In this document: positions 6,883 through 16,035 of the stretch, in pieces
Numbering within the stretch: position 1 is the stretch's first letter
Layout of the letters: each line of letters begins with the position of its first letter
From: Comamonadaceae bacterium
GTDB lineage: Bacteria > Pseudomonadota > Gammaproteobacteria > Burkholderiales > Burkholderiaceae_C
DNA: 43,875 bases
Assembly: GCA_947373605.1 (NCBI GenBank)
Contig: CANBYM010000014.1
Span: forward strand, 1-43,875
Reading direction: 5' to 3'
Translations under genes and position numbers: made by a program
The notes under the pieces: generated by a model
Told to the model about the DNA's origin: nothing
Databases searched by the model: none
Seen by the model: only the letters and a program-made list of their open reading frames with translations

Positions 6883-7845
6883 TCAAACCTCCAGATGGCG
6901 TGCGATCCAGCGCGCTGCACCTGAGGCGTCACGAAAATCGTCAGCGGATCGTGCGGGTATGGCCGAATGGCGCGCATTCCACATATTGGCCAATGCGTTA
7001 CCGGCACCGATTTCCATCACACAGCGCACGCCCTTCTCGGCAATAGCATCCATGCAAGCGGCCCATTGCACTGTGTTGCAAAGTTGCGCGGACAGCCCAC
7101 GCTGCAGCGCCTGTGTCTGGCGGGTCGCCGTGCCTGTGGCGTCCAGCACCACCGGGCATTGCGCCACAGCCCAGTTTTGCAAAGGCAGTGCAGCAGCGAG
7201 CTGTACGGCGGCTGGGACCATCCAGCGGGAATGAGAAGCAATTCGCACGTCCAGGCGCTTGCAGGTCGCACCTCTGAGCGTCAGGTGCGCACTGCATGCG
7301 TCCAGCAGCGCAGACTGCCCCGCATAAATGCCATGGTCGGCTCCAATGTGAATGGCGCAGTCCAACTGGTCATCCATTTTGAGCACCGACTGCATATCGA
7401 TACCCGCCACAGACAACAAGCCGGTATCCAATCCTTGCACCGCGGCATCCATGGCGTTGGCGCGCAGCGTTGCCAGTGTCATCACCGTTTGCACATCCAG
7501 CACTTGCGCACAGGCAAACGCGGCCAACTCACCCACGCTGTAACCGGCCACCACGGCAGGCATCATCGCGCCGGTCGCGCCGGTCGCGCTGCTGTCGAGA
7601 CCGCTTTGAGTACACAAATGGTGGTGGATGCCAGCCCATGCGGCCAGCGACGTACCGGTGATCAGCGGTTGCGCAAAGGCGTTGCTGCTACGCGTACTGT
7701 TATCCGCCAGAGCCGATCGCCAGTCCGTGCCGACGGCGATTTGTAAAGTGACCAGCGCTCTTTGGCTGGCAGGCTCGTCGTCCAGCCAGGGCAGCATGGC
7801 CGCACTCTGTGTGCCCTGCCCGGCAAACAGCAGGGCAAAACTCAC
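6883..7845 (-). CDS. mdcH: Malonate decarboxylase epsilon subunit, malonyl-CoA:ACP transacylase
   Basis: This 320-residue cytoplasmic acyltransferase is of the FabD type. In malonate decarboxylase it loads malonyl groups onto the acyl carrier subunit MdcC during activation. The N-terminal LLFAGQGTQ and the nucleophile motif AGYSVGE with Ser103 are clear, as is a conserved histidine region (IASHSRWM). The start is GTG at 7845, which overlaps the mdcB stop by 4 bp (GTGA) and removes an unlikely Arg-rich extension. It is the last gene of the operon. A stretch around residues 85-95 (SSATGATGAMM) looks like a small repeat-driven insertion. No clear terminator follows the stop. Confidence 0.92.
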   Translation of the reverse strand: MSFALLFAGQGTQSAAMLPWLDDEPASQRALVTLQIAVGTDWRSALADNSTRSSNAFAQPLITGTSLAAWAGIHHHLCTQSGLDSSATGATGAMMPAVVAGYSVGELAAFACAQVLDVQTVMTLATLRANAMDAAVQGLDTGLLSVAGIDMQSVLKMDDQLDCAIHIGADHGIYAGQSALLDACSAHLTLRGATCKRLDVRIASHSRWMVPAAVQLAAALPLQNWAVAQCPVVLDATGTATRQTQALQRGLSAQLCNTVQWAACMDAIAEKGVRCVMEIGAGNALANMWNARHSAIPARSADDFRDASGAARWIARHLEV

Positions 7846-8720
7846 GCCACCTCCAGCGCGCTTTGCAAGTGCTCTTGGCTTGCCACTGCGTGCTGCATGC
7901 TGTGCACCCAACAGGCGCACGCCAGCACATCGGCAGCCCCTCCCGGAGACAGCTGAAGCTCCACACATCGCAGATGCAAGGCGCGCGCTTGCTGCAACCA
8001 GTCGGGCTGCGCCACACCGCCACGTTCCAGAAATTCCGCTGCGCTCGCTTTAAGCCAATTCAAACCTGCACGTCCGCCGCGATGTGCCACATTCGTGTCG
8101 TCCAACACCGCCATGGTGGCAAACAGCGCCTGCACCCGCGCGGCACGTTGCCCATGGCCATTCGCCAGCGCGCTTTTCAAGGCGGGCAAGGTGGTGTTGA
8201 ACAGCGTGGGGAATCCGTCAGCCGCCTCGTCCAAAGCGCTGCGCAAACCATAAGCGCGAGCGGCCCGTTGGCCATGCGATACGGGCGCGCGTCCTGACGC
8301 TGCAATGGCTTGCGCGCGCAATGCGTCGCCCCATTGATTGCACAAGCGCTGCTGCAACAAATGCGCCTCCAAATCTTGACCCTCACGCTGCAGGCGGCCC
8401 GCTGCCGCACACAGAAGCCCAAGAGCAAACACAGCGCCTCTGTGGGTATTGATACCCCAGGTCGCTTTAAGCATGCGGGCTTCGGCGGCAATGCCCAACG
8501 CTTGCAGCGCAGGAAATGGCAATCCATCCATACCGGCCTGGGTTATGGCAGGAAAGTAGCGCCGCAGCGCGAAAAGACTGCGCACAAAGGTGGCGGCATT
8601 CATATCGGTGTGGCTGCCGTTGTCGCGCAAAGACACCAGCCCCGGCTTGGGCTCCAAAGTCACTTCGGCATACAAGGCACGTACCGCGTGATGCGCTGAA
8701 AGTCGGGCAAACGGATGCAT
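7842..8720 (-). CDS. mdcB: Triphosphoribosyl-dephospho-CoA synthase
   Basis: This 292-residue enzyme makes 2'-(5''-triphosphoribosyl)-3'-dephospho-CoA from dephospho-CoA and ATP. The product is the precursor of the prosthetic group of MdcC. Family landmarks include the EVTLEPKPGLVS start, the DNGSHTDMN segment, a GINTHRGAVFALG motif, and the late DDTNVAHRGG motif typical of CitG/MdcB proteins. The start ATG at 8720 (MHPFARLSAHHAV) places the conserved core at the usual distance and lies 19 bp after the mdcG stop. Its stop overlaps mdcH. With mdcG it supplies and attaches the cofactor. Confidence 0.93.
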   Translation of the reverse strand: MHPFARLSAHHAVRALYAEVTLEPKPGLVSLRDNGSHTDMNAATFVRSLFALRRYFPAITQAGMDGLPFPALQALGIAAEARMLKATWGINTHRGAVFALGLLCAAAGRLQREGQDLEAHLLQQRLCNQWGDALRAQAIAASGRAPVSHGQRAARAYGLRSALDEAADGFPTLFNTTLPALKSALANGHGQRAARVQALFATMAVLDDTNVAHRGGRAGLNWLKASAAEFLERGGVAQPDWLQQARALHLRCVELQLSPGGAADVLACACWVHSMQHAVASQEHLQSALEVA

Positions 8721-8739
8721 CGATGTACGCGGTCCGCGC

Positions 8740-9405
8740 CTATATCTCGCAGGTATCCAGCAGTTGCTCAGCACACACGCTTGCCAAACTTTCAAGCTGC
8801 TGCATATCCATCAAGTTGGCCGATTGTCGGTGTTTTACCAGCACCTTGCTGACAGCGCCCTCATGTGCTTGCAACAGTTCACGCCACGCGATCGCATGAC
8901 CACTTGGAAAGATCACCTCTCCATCTACGCGACAAGGGGCATTCCACGCTTTGAGTGCCGTGGCCAACTCGATAGCATGCGACACATTTTTTGCATTAAG
9001 CAACACGTCAATGTCCGATCCCGTGTGCGCATACTCCATGCCGGTCATAAGCTGCCAGCCATGGGATCCGTACACCCTGATGTGTAGCCCACCTATCGAG
9101 GTAGGCAAGGTGCTTGCAATCGGCATCACACCGGATAGCAGTGGGAACAAACCGATCTTGCAGACGTCAGCACTTCCCACGTCGAGTGCAAGGCGGCGGC
9201 GTGCCCACTTCGCAGGCGCAGGCAAGCCGACGCACATCCTGTCTTGCGCAATATCAGCGCGCTGGCGCGCAATGACCAGGGGCAAACGTGCCTGTGACCA
9301 GTGCTCGAGAATCGCCAAGGCCTGCGTGTCCCAAGGTGCGGCCAGAATGCGTTGCCACGCGCCTGTTTGCAGCCATACCAACTGGTTGCGTTGCAGCAGT
9401 TCCAT
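8740..9405 (-). CDS. mdcG: Phosphoribosyl-dephospho-CoA transferase (holo-ACP synthase of malonate decarboxylase)
   Basis: This 221-residue nucleotidyltransferase attaches the triphosphoribosyl-dephospho-CoA group to the conserved serine of MdcC. The metal-binding nucleotidyltransferase motif GSDIDVLL is visible in the middle of the protein, after YGSHGWQLMTG. The ATG at 9405 (MELLQRNQLVWL) was chosen because the upstream open frame is Arg/His-rich and overlaps mdcE. The gene begins 11 bp after mdcE and is followed by mdcB, as expected for an mdc operon. Confidence 0.9.
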   Translation of the reverse strand: MELLQRNQLVWLQTGAWQRILAAPWDTQALAILEHWSQARLPLVIARQRADIAQDRMCVGLPAPAKWARRRLALDVGSADVCKIGLFPLLSGVMPIASTLPTSIGGLHIRVYGSHGWQLMTGMEYAHTGSDIDVLLNAKNVSHAIELATALKAWNAPCRVDGEVIFPSGHAIAWRELLQAHEGAVSKVLVKHRQSANLMDMQQLESLASVCAEQLLDTCEI

Positions 9406-9416
9406 GGCAGTTCTAT

Positions 9417-10115
9417 TCAGGCGGCTACGACGCGCGCAGTCACGTTGGCGGACATGGTGCGCCCGCCGCGCAGGGCACCGTCTTTGGCGCGTTCGTCGGT
9501 GATGGTGGTGTCGGCCAAAGCCGTAGTAAGTGCGGCGCGCAAGTCGCCCTCCCACAAGGACCGTATGCCGCCCATTGCCACATAATTTTTAACGCCAGGT
9601 GCGAACACGGGGTTGGATACAGACAAGGCCTCCAGCACGTCTTCGCTGATTTTGGTCACGCGCGCCATAGCAGGCAGGCGCATGACCCGGATCTCTGCTT
9701 CAGGCAGTGCGTAGCATGCGTCGGCAATCAGCCCCGAAGTAATAAAGCCGCCGGACAGTGCCTGGTCATACACCAGTCCCACCACCTTGTGGCCGCTCCT
9801 GCGCGCCAGCTCCACACAGCACCCCATGTGCGCCATGTAGCGGTTTATACCCAGCAATTCATCGCGGTGACGCAGCCTTTGGCCCTGGGTGTCGACCAGC
9901 AACAAGATGGGCCGCCCGGGGTAGTTTTGAATGGTGTCAAGCACCACCGCAGCTTGGGCCAATGCAATTTCTACTCCGATGGAGGCGTGGTCGGTAGTAC
10001 CCACCACTGCAATAGTCTGATCCTGAAGCTGCGCGGTACCGCTTAGAACATCGCCGTTGCGGATAATGTGGTGCTGTTCGCCGAACAGAGCGGTGGCAAG
10101 GTCCTGCCAGTTCAT
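9417..10115 (-). CDS. mdcE: Malonate decarboxylase gamma subunit
   Basis: This 232-residue crotonase/carboxyltransferase-fold subunit forms, with MdcD, the malonyl-S-ACP decarboxylase that releases CO2 and regenerates acetyl-S-ACP. Recognisable parts are the TTDHASIGVEIAL segment, ILLLVDTQGQ, and the glycine-rich DQALSGGFITSG loop. Start ATG 10115 (MNWQDLATALF) overlaps the mdcD stop by 4 bp (ATGA), indicating translational coupling of the two decarboxylase subunits and excluding the long Arg-rich upstream frame. Confidence 0.93.
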   Translation of the reverse strand: MNWQDLATALFGEQHHIIRNGDVLSGTAQLQDQTIAVVGTTDHASIGVEIALAQAAVVLDTIQNYPGRPILLLVDTQGQRLRHRDELLGINRYMAHMGCCVELARRSGHKVVGLVYDQALSGGFITSGLIADACYALPEAEIRVMRLPAMARVTKISEDVLEALSVSNPVFAPGVKNYVAMGGIRSLWEGDLRAALTTALADTTITDERAKDGALRGGRTMSANVTARVVAA

Positions 10116-11005
10116 ACGGGCTCCAAATCGGTGGACTGACGATGGGCCAGAGACTGCAGTTGATCGGCTTCCATATCCGTAACCCGTTCGGGATGATTCA
10201 CACCCAATCGTCGCCAAATATCCATAGCGTCTTTGCAATCGCCAAACAGTCGAACTCGCTCGCTCAGCAAGGCGTGTTCGGCCAGCATGGACTCGAGCGT
10301 CAAAGGCTTTGCGGAGCCCAGTGCTTCCATGGCCGCTTTGCGAAAGGCATCGCCATCGTCTTCTACCAACACGTCGGCGTCCCCTGTCAAATAGCGATGT
10401 TTTCCGCCCGTGGTGCGCCACACCAATGCACGGTCGCGCGAATCAAATTCTTCAACCCCATTGCTGGACTCAATCACTTCCGGTCCTGACATGGACAGGC
10501 GTCCGATATCGCTCATGACAATGTGGTCCGCACAACGGGCAATCAGACCCATGCCTCCAAAGCAACCATTGGCGCCGCCAATCAACATGACCACCGCAAT
10601 GCCTGCGGCGCGCACATCCAGCAAAGCACGCATTACTTCCGACACGGCGATTAGGCCTGCGTTGGCTTCGTGCAGCCGCACACCGCCGGACTCCGCAATC
10701 ACAATGACCGCTGCGGGTCTGACGACCAGAGCACGTTGAAACAATCCCACCAATTTGGCGCCGTGCACTTCGCCTACACCGCCGCCCATGAACTCACCCT
10801 CTTGCGATGCCACCAGCACCGGCCTGCCGCCGAGCGAACCACTACCGATGACCACGCCGTCATCAAATGCAGCAGGTACCCCCAGTTGCGCCAAATGCGG
10901 GCTGCTCACCCGTTGCGCCGGTCCCAGAATTTCATAGAACAATCCAGCGTCCAGCAATTGGCTGATGCGCTCGCGTGCGGTGCTTTCGGCAAAACTCTGT
11001 CTCAT
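10112..11005 (-). CDS. mdcD: Malonate decarboxylase beta subunit
   Basis: This 297-residue carboxyltransferase-like subunit pairs with MdcE to decarboxylate malonyl-S-ACP. It begins with SFAESTARERI, a typical MdcD start. It contains the acyl-CoA-carboxyltransferase features FMGGGVGEVHGAK, IVIAESGGVRLHEAN, and the GGANGCFGGMG oxyanion-hole loop. ATG 11005 starts 16 bp after mdcC. Its stop overlaps the mdcE start by 4 bp. Length and order are standard. Confidence 0.95.
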   Translation of the reverse strand: MRQSFAESTARERISQLLDAGLFYEILGPAQRVSSPHLAQLGVPAAFDDGVVIGSGSLGGRPVLVASQEGEFMGGGVGEVHGAKLVGLFQRALVVRPAAVIVIAESGGVRLHEANAGLIAVSEVMRALLDVRAAGIAVVMLIGGANGCFGGMGLIARCADHIVMSDIGRLSMSGPEVIESSNGVEEFDSRDRALVWRTTGGKHRYLTGDADVLVEDDGDAFRKAAMEALGSAKPLTLESMLAEHALLSERVRLFGDCKDAMDIWRRLGVNHPERVTDMEADQLQSLAHRQSTDLEPV

Positions 11006-11021
11006 AAAGCCCCCTTGCTAC

Positions 11022-11345
11022 TCATAACGTGGCCTTGCGACGGGCATTCAATTCGGCAACCGCCTGATCCAATCGCAGGCTAACGACAGCCGGCGTCGCT
11101 CCCATATCGTTAATCGAAATGGCAACCCCGCCCAACGGGTTGCGATGGTGAAAGTCATTCACCACGGCTTCCCAGATCGGAGCAAAGCCGCGCGCAGAGG
11201 TGGTGATGTGGACGCTGCACTGCTGATGCTGCGCGCCGGGCTCAAGCAACACTTCCAGGTTGCCCGAACCGACCACACCCACCAGCACCGGCTCAAACAC
11301 GCCGATGTCGCTGGTGCCCGTGTGGGTAAATTGAAGTTGTTCCAT
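11022..11345 (-). CDS. mdcC: Malonate decarboxylase acyl carrier protein (delta subunit)
   Basis: This 107-residue carrier protein holds the acetyl or malonyl group through a 2'-(5''-phosphoribosyl)-3'-dephospho-CoA prosthetic group. The attachment serine is most likely Ser27 in VGVVGSGNLEVL, the conserved context in MdcC and in the citrate lyase carrier CitD. Start ATG 11345 lies 11 bp downstream of the mdcA stop. All enzymes needed to mature it (MdcB, MdcG, MdcH) are encoded downstream in the same operon. Confidence 0.95.
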   Translation of the reverse strand: MEQLQFTHTGTSDIGVFEPVLVGVVGSGNLEVLLEPGAQHQQCSVHITTSARGFAPIWEAVVNDFHHRNPLGGVAISINDMGATPAVVSLRLDQAVAELNARRKATL

Positions 11346-11356
11346 AGGACCTGTGG

Positions 11357-13033
11357 TTACCAGTTGCGAAAGCGCTTGGGCGGGTTGTACAGACCACCCG
11401 ATGCACGCACCAGATCGCGCATGCTGCGTGCGGCCAGTAGGCTGCGTTTGGCATCGCGCTTGTCCACGCCCATATCCTCGGCACGCCGAATCACACCCCG
11501 GTCGCGCAAGTTTTCAACCATGCGATGATCGCGCGCCAGTCCCACCGGCGTGTAGCCAGCGACACCGCGAATGGCCTGCTCGCGCTCTTCGTCGGTGCGG
11601 CACAGCAGTAAATTGGCAATGCCTTCCTCGGTGAGGATGTGGGTCACGTCGTCGCCGTAAATCATGACCGGCGGAATCTCCATACGCGCCTGCTCGGCCA
11701 GCTTCCAGGCGTCCAGCGTCTGCACAAATGCGGGCTGCATGTGTTCGCGAAAAGTTTCCACCATCTGCACCACCAGCTTCTGGCCGCGCGGCATCGCATG
11801 CACGCCACTGCGTCCCTCACGCGCCTGCGCTCCTGCCTTAAGCCATGCAGGAGAAGCGTGACGCCGTCCACGTGCGTCTGCGCCCATATTGGGCGCGCCG
11901 CCAAAACCGGCAATACGCCCTGCGGTCGCCGTGGAACTGTGGCCGTTCAAATCGATCTGCAAGGTGGAGCCGATGAACATGTCGCAGGCATAGTGACCCG
12001 CTGCCTGGCACATCGCCCGGTTGCTGCGCAGGCTGCCATCCGCGCCGGTAAAGAACACATCGGAGCGCGCGCTGACGTAGTTCTCCATGCCTAGCTCGGA
12101 GCCGAACGAATGGATGGATTCCACCCAACCCGCTTCAATGGCCGGAATCATGGCCGGGTGAGGATTCAGCGCCCAATGCTTGCAAATTTTGCCCTTGAGA
12201 CCCAACGATTCGGCGTAAGTGGGCAACAGCAATTCAATGGCGGCGGTATCGAAGCCGATGCCGTGATTGAGGCGCTGCACGCCGTATTCAGCGTAAATCC
12301 CTCTAATGGCCATCATGGCCATCAGCACTTGAATCTCCGATATCTGCGCCGGGTCACGGGTAAACAGCGGTTCAATGAAATTGGGCTTGGGTGCCAGGAT
12401 GACAAAGTTCACCCAATCGGATGGAATGTCGACGCGCGGCAATACATCCACAATCTCATTGACCTGCGCGATGACGATGCCGCTCTTGAATGCAGTGGCT
12501 TCCACAATGGCAGGCGTGTCTTCGGTATTGGCACCGGTATACAAGTTACCGTGTGCATCGGCCGCCTGAGCGCAGACCAGCGAGACGCGCGGCGTCAGGT
12601 CCACAAAGTAGCGGCTGAACAACTCCAGATAGGTGTGAATCGCGCCTATCTGTATTTGCCCGCTAGACACCATTTTCGCCAGTCGCGCGCTTTGCGGGCC
12701 AGAGAAGGAAAAGTCCAGCTTGGAGGCAATACCGTTTTCAAACAGGTCCAAATGCTCGGGCAGGGCCAGCACGGACTGGACCATATGCAGGTCGTGCACC
12801 TCTGCCGGATTTAGTTGCGTCAGCGCACGCGCCAGAAAGTCCGCCTGCTTCTGGTTGTTCCCTTCCAGGCACACGCGATCCCCGCTTTCGATCACCGCCC
12901 CCAGCAGCTTGACCGCATCGGCGGTAGCAACCCGTTTGCCTTTCAGGCCGTCACCCAGCAACGACGCCGCGCGGGCAAGCCGTTGAGCACGGCTTTGGGC
13001 TTGTCGGTTCCAGATGGCGTCTGGCGCATTCAT
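11357..13033 (-). CDS. mdcA: Malonate decarboxylase alpha subunit, acetyl-S-ACP:malonate ACP transferase
   Basis: This 558-residue CoA-transferase-like subunit exchanges acetyl for malonyl on the carrier protein, releasing acetate. It begins with a usual MdcA N-terminus (WNRQAQSRAQRLARAA) and has GDRVCLEGNNQKQADFLARAL, the RLNHGIGFDTAAIELLLP segment, and a conserved C-terminus that ends GGLYNPPKRFRNW. Its full length agrees with known MdcA proteins. ATG 13033 lies one base after the stop of the TRAP permease gene, so uptake and breakdown of malonate are encoded in one transcript. Confidence 0.96.
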   Translation of the reverse strand: MNAPDAIWNRQAQSRAQRLARAASLLGDGLKGKRVATADAVKLLGAVIESGDRVCLEGNNQKQADFLARALTQLNPAEVHDLHMVQSVLALPEHLDLFENGIASKLDFSFSGPQSARLAKMVSSGQIQIGAIHTYLELFSRYFVDLTPRVSLVCAQAADAHGNLYTGANTEDTPAIVEATAFKSGIVIAQVNEIVDVLPRVDIPSDWVNFVILAPKPNFIEPLFTRDPAQISEIQVLMAMMAIRGIYAEYGVQRLNHGIGFDTAAIELLLPTYAESLGLKGKICKHWALNPHPAMIPAIEAGWVESIHSFGSELGMENYVSARSDVFFTGADGSLRSNRAMCQAAGHYACDMFIGSTLQIDLNGHSSTATAGRIAGFGGAPNMGADARGRRHASPAWLKAGAQAREGRSGVHAMPRGQKLVVQMVETFREHMQPAFVQTLDAWKLAEQARMEIPPVMIYGDDVTHILTEEGIANLLLCRTDEEREQAIRGVAGYTPVGLARDHRMVENLRDRGVIRRAEDMGVDKRDAKRSLLAARSMRDLVRASGGLYNPPKRFRNW

Positions 13034-13034
13034 A

Positions 13035-14384
13035 CTACTTAACTCCCATCACCATGTTGGGGAGTCCTGTTGCAATGCCAGGAAAAAGGCACAGCAAAAA
13101 CACGGCCACAAACATCAGCGCGACAAACGGCATGACACCCCAGATCACATCCTTCAAGGGAATATCAGGCGCCACGTTTTTAATCACAAAAATGTTTAGA
13201 CCAACAGGTGGGTGAATCAGCCCCATCTCCATGACGATGGTCATCACCACACCAAACCAAACCAGATCGAATCCGGCAGCTTTGAGCGGCGGCAGGATAA
13301 TAGGCGCAGTCATCAAAATGATGGAGACCGGTGGCAGGAAAAAGCCCAACACAATCACCATCAGCAGGATGACCGACAACAGCACCCACTTGGAGAGTTG
13401 CATACCGACGATGTACTGTGCAGCACCCTGGCTGATGTGCAGGTGGCTCATCACATAGCTATAAAGCAGCGACATGCCGATGATCAGCATCAGCATCGTG
13501 GACTCTTTGAGCGTGGAGGAAAGTATGGGCGCCACATCCTTGGGACGCCACAAACCGTACACCACCGCCACCAGTCCAATAGCCATCAGTCCCCCCAGAC
13601 CGGCTGTTTCGGACGGTGTTGCAAAGCCTCCGTATAAAGCCACCATGACGCCCAACAGCAAAACCAAAAACGGCAATACGCGCGGAAGCATTTCTACTTT
13701 TTGTGCCATGGTGAAGTGTTCTTCTTCCAAGTACGCAGACTTTTCTCCACCAGCTTTGTAGACAGCCAAAGCCTGTTTGTATTCTTTGCGGGCGCGGACG
13801 ACTGCGTAGCCTGCAAACATGAGCACCAGCAAGACGCCCGGGCCGATACCTGCGAGGAACAAACGCCCCAGCGACTGCTCTGCCGCGACGGCATACAAAA
13901 TCATCACGATAGATGGCGGCAGCAAAATACCCAAGGTGCCTCCGGCTGCAATGATGCCGGCGGCAAAACCCGGCGAGTAACCGCGCCTACGCATTTCAGG
14001 AATACCAGCGGAACCAATGGCTGAGCAGGTCGCCGGGCTGGAGCCAGCCATTGCAGCGAACAATGCACAGGCAAATACATTGGCAATACCCAAACCGCCG
14101 GGCACCTTGTGCAACCAGGCGTGGATGGCGGAATACAGGTCCTTACCCGCCCTCGACTTTCCGATAGCCGCACCCTTCATGATGAACAGCGGGATTGACA
14201 AGAGCGTAATGGACGCCATTTCTTCGTACACGTTTTGTGCGACCGTATCCAGCGTTGAGGCCGGCATAAAGCAATACATGAACACCACAGCCACCGTACC
14301 CAATGCAAACGCAATGGGCATTCCCGAGAACATGACCAGCAGTGTTGCCGCGCCGTAGGACAGACCGATACCCAACTCACTCAT
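13035..14384 (-). CDS. TRAP transporter large permease, DctM/MatM-like (probable malonate)
   Basis: This 449-residue inner-membrane protein has about 12 hydrophobic segments and is the ion-coupled transport subunit of a TRAP system. Conserved DctM stretches include SIPLFIMKGAAIGKS, the AAMAGSSPATCSAIG loop, AAGGTLGILLPPSI and the late GLIHPPVGLNIFVIK. ATG 14384 overlaps the stop of the small-permease gene by 4 bp. Being located directly before mdcA strongly suggests malonate as the substrate; this is inference from context, not from residues. Confidence 0.94.
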   Translation of the reverse strand: MSELGIGLSYGAATLLVMFSGMPIAFALGTVAVVFMYCFMPASTLDTVAQNVYEEMASITLLSIPLFIMKGAAIGKSRAGKDLYSAIHAWLHKVPGGLGIANVFACALFAAMAGSSPATCSAIGSAGIPEMRRRGYSPGFAAGIIAAGGTLGILLPPSIVMILYAVAAEQSLGRLFLAGIGPGVLLVLMFAGYAVVRARKEYKQALAVYKAGGEKSAYLEEEHFTMAQKVEMLPRVLPFLVLLLGVMVALYGGFATPSETAGLGGLMAIGLVAVVYGLWRPKDVAPILSSTLKESTMLMLIIGMSLLYSYVMSHLHISQGAAQYIVGMQLSKWVLLSVILLMVIVLGFFLPPVSIILMTAPIILPPLKAAGFDLVWFGVVMTIVMEMGLIHPPVGLNIFVIKNVAPDIPLKDVIWGVMPFVALMFVAVFLLCLFPGIATGLPNMVMGVK

Positions 14385-14950
14385 GACTGACCCCTGCGAA
14401 CTTCCCCACCACTAACGCGAATGGCAGACTGTAAAAAAAGCTGAATGGTCAACAAGCTCATGCCCGCTGCCATCAGGGAATAGGGAATCCACAACGGCGG
14501 CGCAAAGCTGCTGGAAGTGGTCTGGCCCTCACTCCAGGCCTCATAGAACAATGCCCATGATTTCCAGGAGAAGAATGCACAGAACAAGGTCGACACCACA
14601 TCGACAAAAATCAAGCGCGCCGTGTTGACACTCGCTGGCAGCAGGGAAGCCAACGCCTCGATTCCTACATGACCACGCAACGACTGCACATAGGAGCAGC
14701 ACATGAAGGTGGCACCGACCAGCAAGAACACCGCAGCTTCATCTTGCCAATCGGTAGAACTTTTCAACAGGTAGCGCGTCACCACCGAATAGGTCAGCAC
14801 ACATGACGTCAATAGCAGAGCAAGCATGGACAATCGCAAAACCTGCTTGTTCAACCAGTTCAAAGCACGGGCCAGAACCGCGACCGCAGCATTCTTCGGC
14901 ACCATTTCACCAGGTGCAGCACCCGGATTTATTTCAAAGCCGTGGCTCAC
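14381..14950 (-). CDS. TRAP transporter small permease, DctQ-like
   Basis: This 189-residue membrane protein with four predicted helices is the small permease of the TRAP transporter. It has the usual W-rich segment between helices one and two (KSSTDWQDEAAVFLLVGATF), preceded by a hydrophilic N-terminus of about 35 residues that is somewhat long for the family. The start is GTG at 14950, overlapping the binding-protein stop by 4 bp (GTGA). Its own stop overlaps the large-permease start in the same way, so the three subunits are translationally coupled. Confidence 0.92.
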   Translation of the reverse strand: MSHGFEINPGAAPGEMVPKNAAVAVLARALNWLNKQVLRLSMLALLLTSCVLTYSVVTRYLLKSSTDWQDEAAVFLLVGATFMCCSYVQSLRGHVGIEALASLLPASVNTARLIFVDVVSTLFCAFFSWKSWALFYEAWSEGQTTSSSFAPPLWIPYSLMAAGMSLLTIQLFLQSAIRVSGGEVRRGQS

Positions 14951-15963
14951 AATGTTTGCTCAGCCAATGCCAGCAGCTTGGCGCTGCCTTCGTTCTTGGC
15001 CGCATAGTCCTTCCATGCGGTAGCGCGAGCGATAGCTTGCCACTTTTTGATGGTTGCAGCAGGCAGATCAACGACTTTGGCACCGGCCTTTTGATAGATG
15101 TTTGCGACCTCCATGTCGTCCTTCTTCGCACTCTCAAGCGCCAGCTTTTCCATATCAGCACCAACCGCCATGATGGCGTCGCGCTGGTCTTTGGGCAGCG
15201 CGTCGAAAATACTCTTGGACATCATCAAGGGTTCAAACATGAACCAGTACGCTCCGGTGCGGCCAGTGGTCAGCGCCTTGGCAACCTCTTCCAGCCGGAA
15301 AGAGATAAACGAGGTACTCGAAGTCATGGCTGCATCCATAGCGCCGGTCTGCATGGCGGCGTAGATTTCATTGGACGGCAGGTTAACCACCGATGCCCCG
15401 GCTTCTTTCAAAATCATGTCCACTTCACGCGAACCGCCACGGATTTTCATACCCTTGGCGTCGTCGGGATCTACGATGGGCTTGGTGCGCGAAGCGACGC
15501 CTCCGGCCTGCCAGATCCAGCTAATGAGCACAATGCCTTTGTCCAGCAGCAGCTTGTTAAGTTCAATGCCTACTGGCTTGGTTTTCCAGCTGTACGCCTG
15601 TTCATACGAAACGACCAGACCGGGCATCAGGCCGATGTTGACCTCCGGGATTTCGCCCCCTGCGTAAGACAAAGGAATGAGCGCCATATCCAGCGCGCCC
15701 TTGCGCATACTAGAGAACTGCGCCATGGTTTTCATCAGCGACGAGCCGGGATAAATCTCAAACTTCAGGGCGCCCTTGGTTCGCTTTTCCACTTCTGCGG
15801 CGAACGTGCGCACTAAGCGATCGCGAAAGTCGCCTTCCTTAATGGTGCCGCCAGGGAACTGGTGCGAAATTTTCAGCGTGGCGTTTTGCGCCCATGTGGC
15901 TGTGAATGGAAAAGCACCTGCAATAAGTCCACCGGCAGATTGAATAAGGCTACGACGTCGCAT
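14947..15963 (-). CDS. TRAP transporter substrate-binding protein, DctP-like
   Basis: This 338-residue periplasmic protein captures the substrate for the TRAP permease. A signal peptide of about 25 residues is seen; it starts MRRRSLIQSAGG and ends near ATWAQ. The RRRS start suggests possible twin-arginine export, though a Sec route cannot be excluded. Typical DctP features are HQFPGGTIKEGDFRD, the carboxylate-binding region around KGMKIRGGSREVD, and NEIYAAMQTGAMDA. A strong Shine-Dalgarno, AGGAG, precedes ATG 15963. It is the first gene of the malonate operon, next to the divergent GntR regulator. Confidence 0.94.
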   Translation of the reverse strand: MRRRSLIQSAGGLIAGAFPFTATWAQNATLKISHQFPGGTIKEGDFRDRLVRTFAAEVEKRTKGALKFEIYPGSSLMKTMAQFSSMRKGALDMALIPLSYAGGEIPEVNIGLMPGLVVSYEQAYSWKTKPVGIELNKLLLDKGIVLISWIWQAGGVASRTKPIVDPDDAKGMKIRGGSREVDMILKEAGASVVNLPSNEIYAAMQTGAMDAAMTSSTSFISFRLEEVAKALTTGRTGAYWFMFEPLMMSKSIFDALPKDQRDAIMAVGADMEKLALESAKKDDMEVANIYQKAGAKVVDLPAATIKKWQAIARATAWKDYAAKNEGSAKLLALAEQTL

Positions 15964-16019
15964 GTTTTGTCTCCTGGGGTCAGTTAATAGAAGGGTAAAG
16001 ACAGTTTTTTCTGTTCTTG

Positions 16020-16035
16020 TGTATACATTAATGTA
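16020..16035. promoter_or_regulatory. Candidate GntR/MdcY-type operator
   Basis: Two overlapping perfect palindromes, TGTATACA (16020-16027) and TACATTAATGTA (16024-16035), lie between the divergent regulator and dctP. They cover the putative -10 box and spacer of the operon promoter. FCD-type GntR proteins usually bind AT-rich sites of the TTGTATACAA kind, and from memory the MdcY site is of this type. Binding here would be expected to block the operon until malonate or a derivative appears. Confidence 0.5.

Noticed and set aside
6708-7007. 99-codon minus-strand frame across the end of mdcH
   Set aside because: It overlaps the conserved 3' end of mdcH in a different frame and resembles no known protein.
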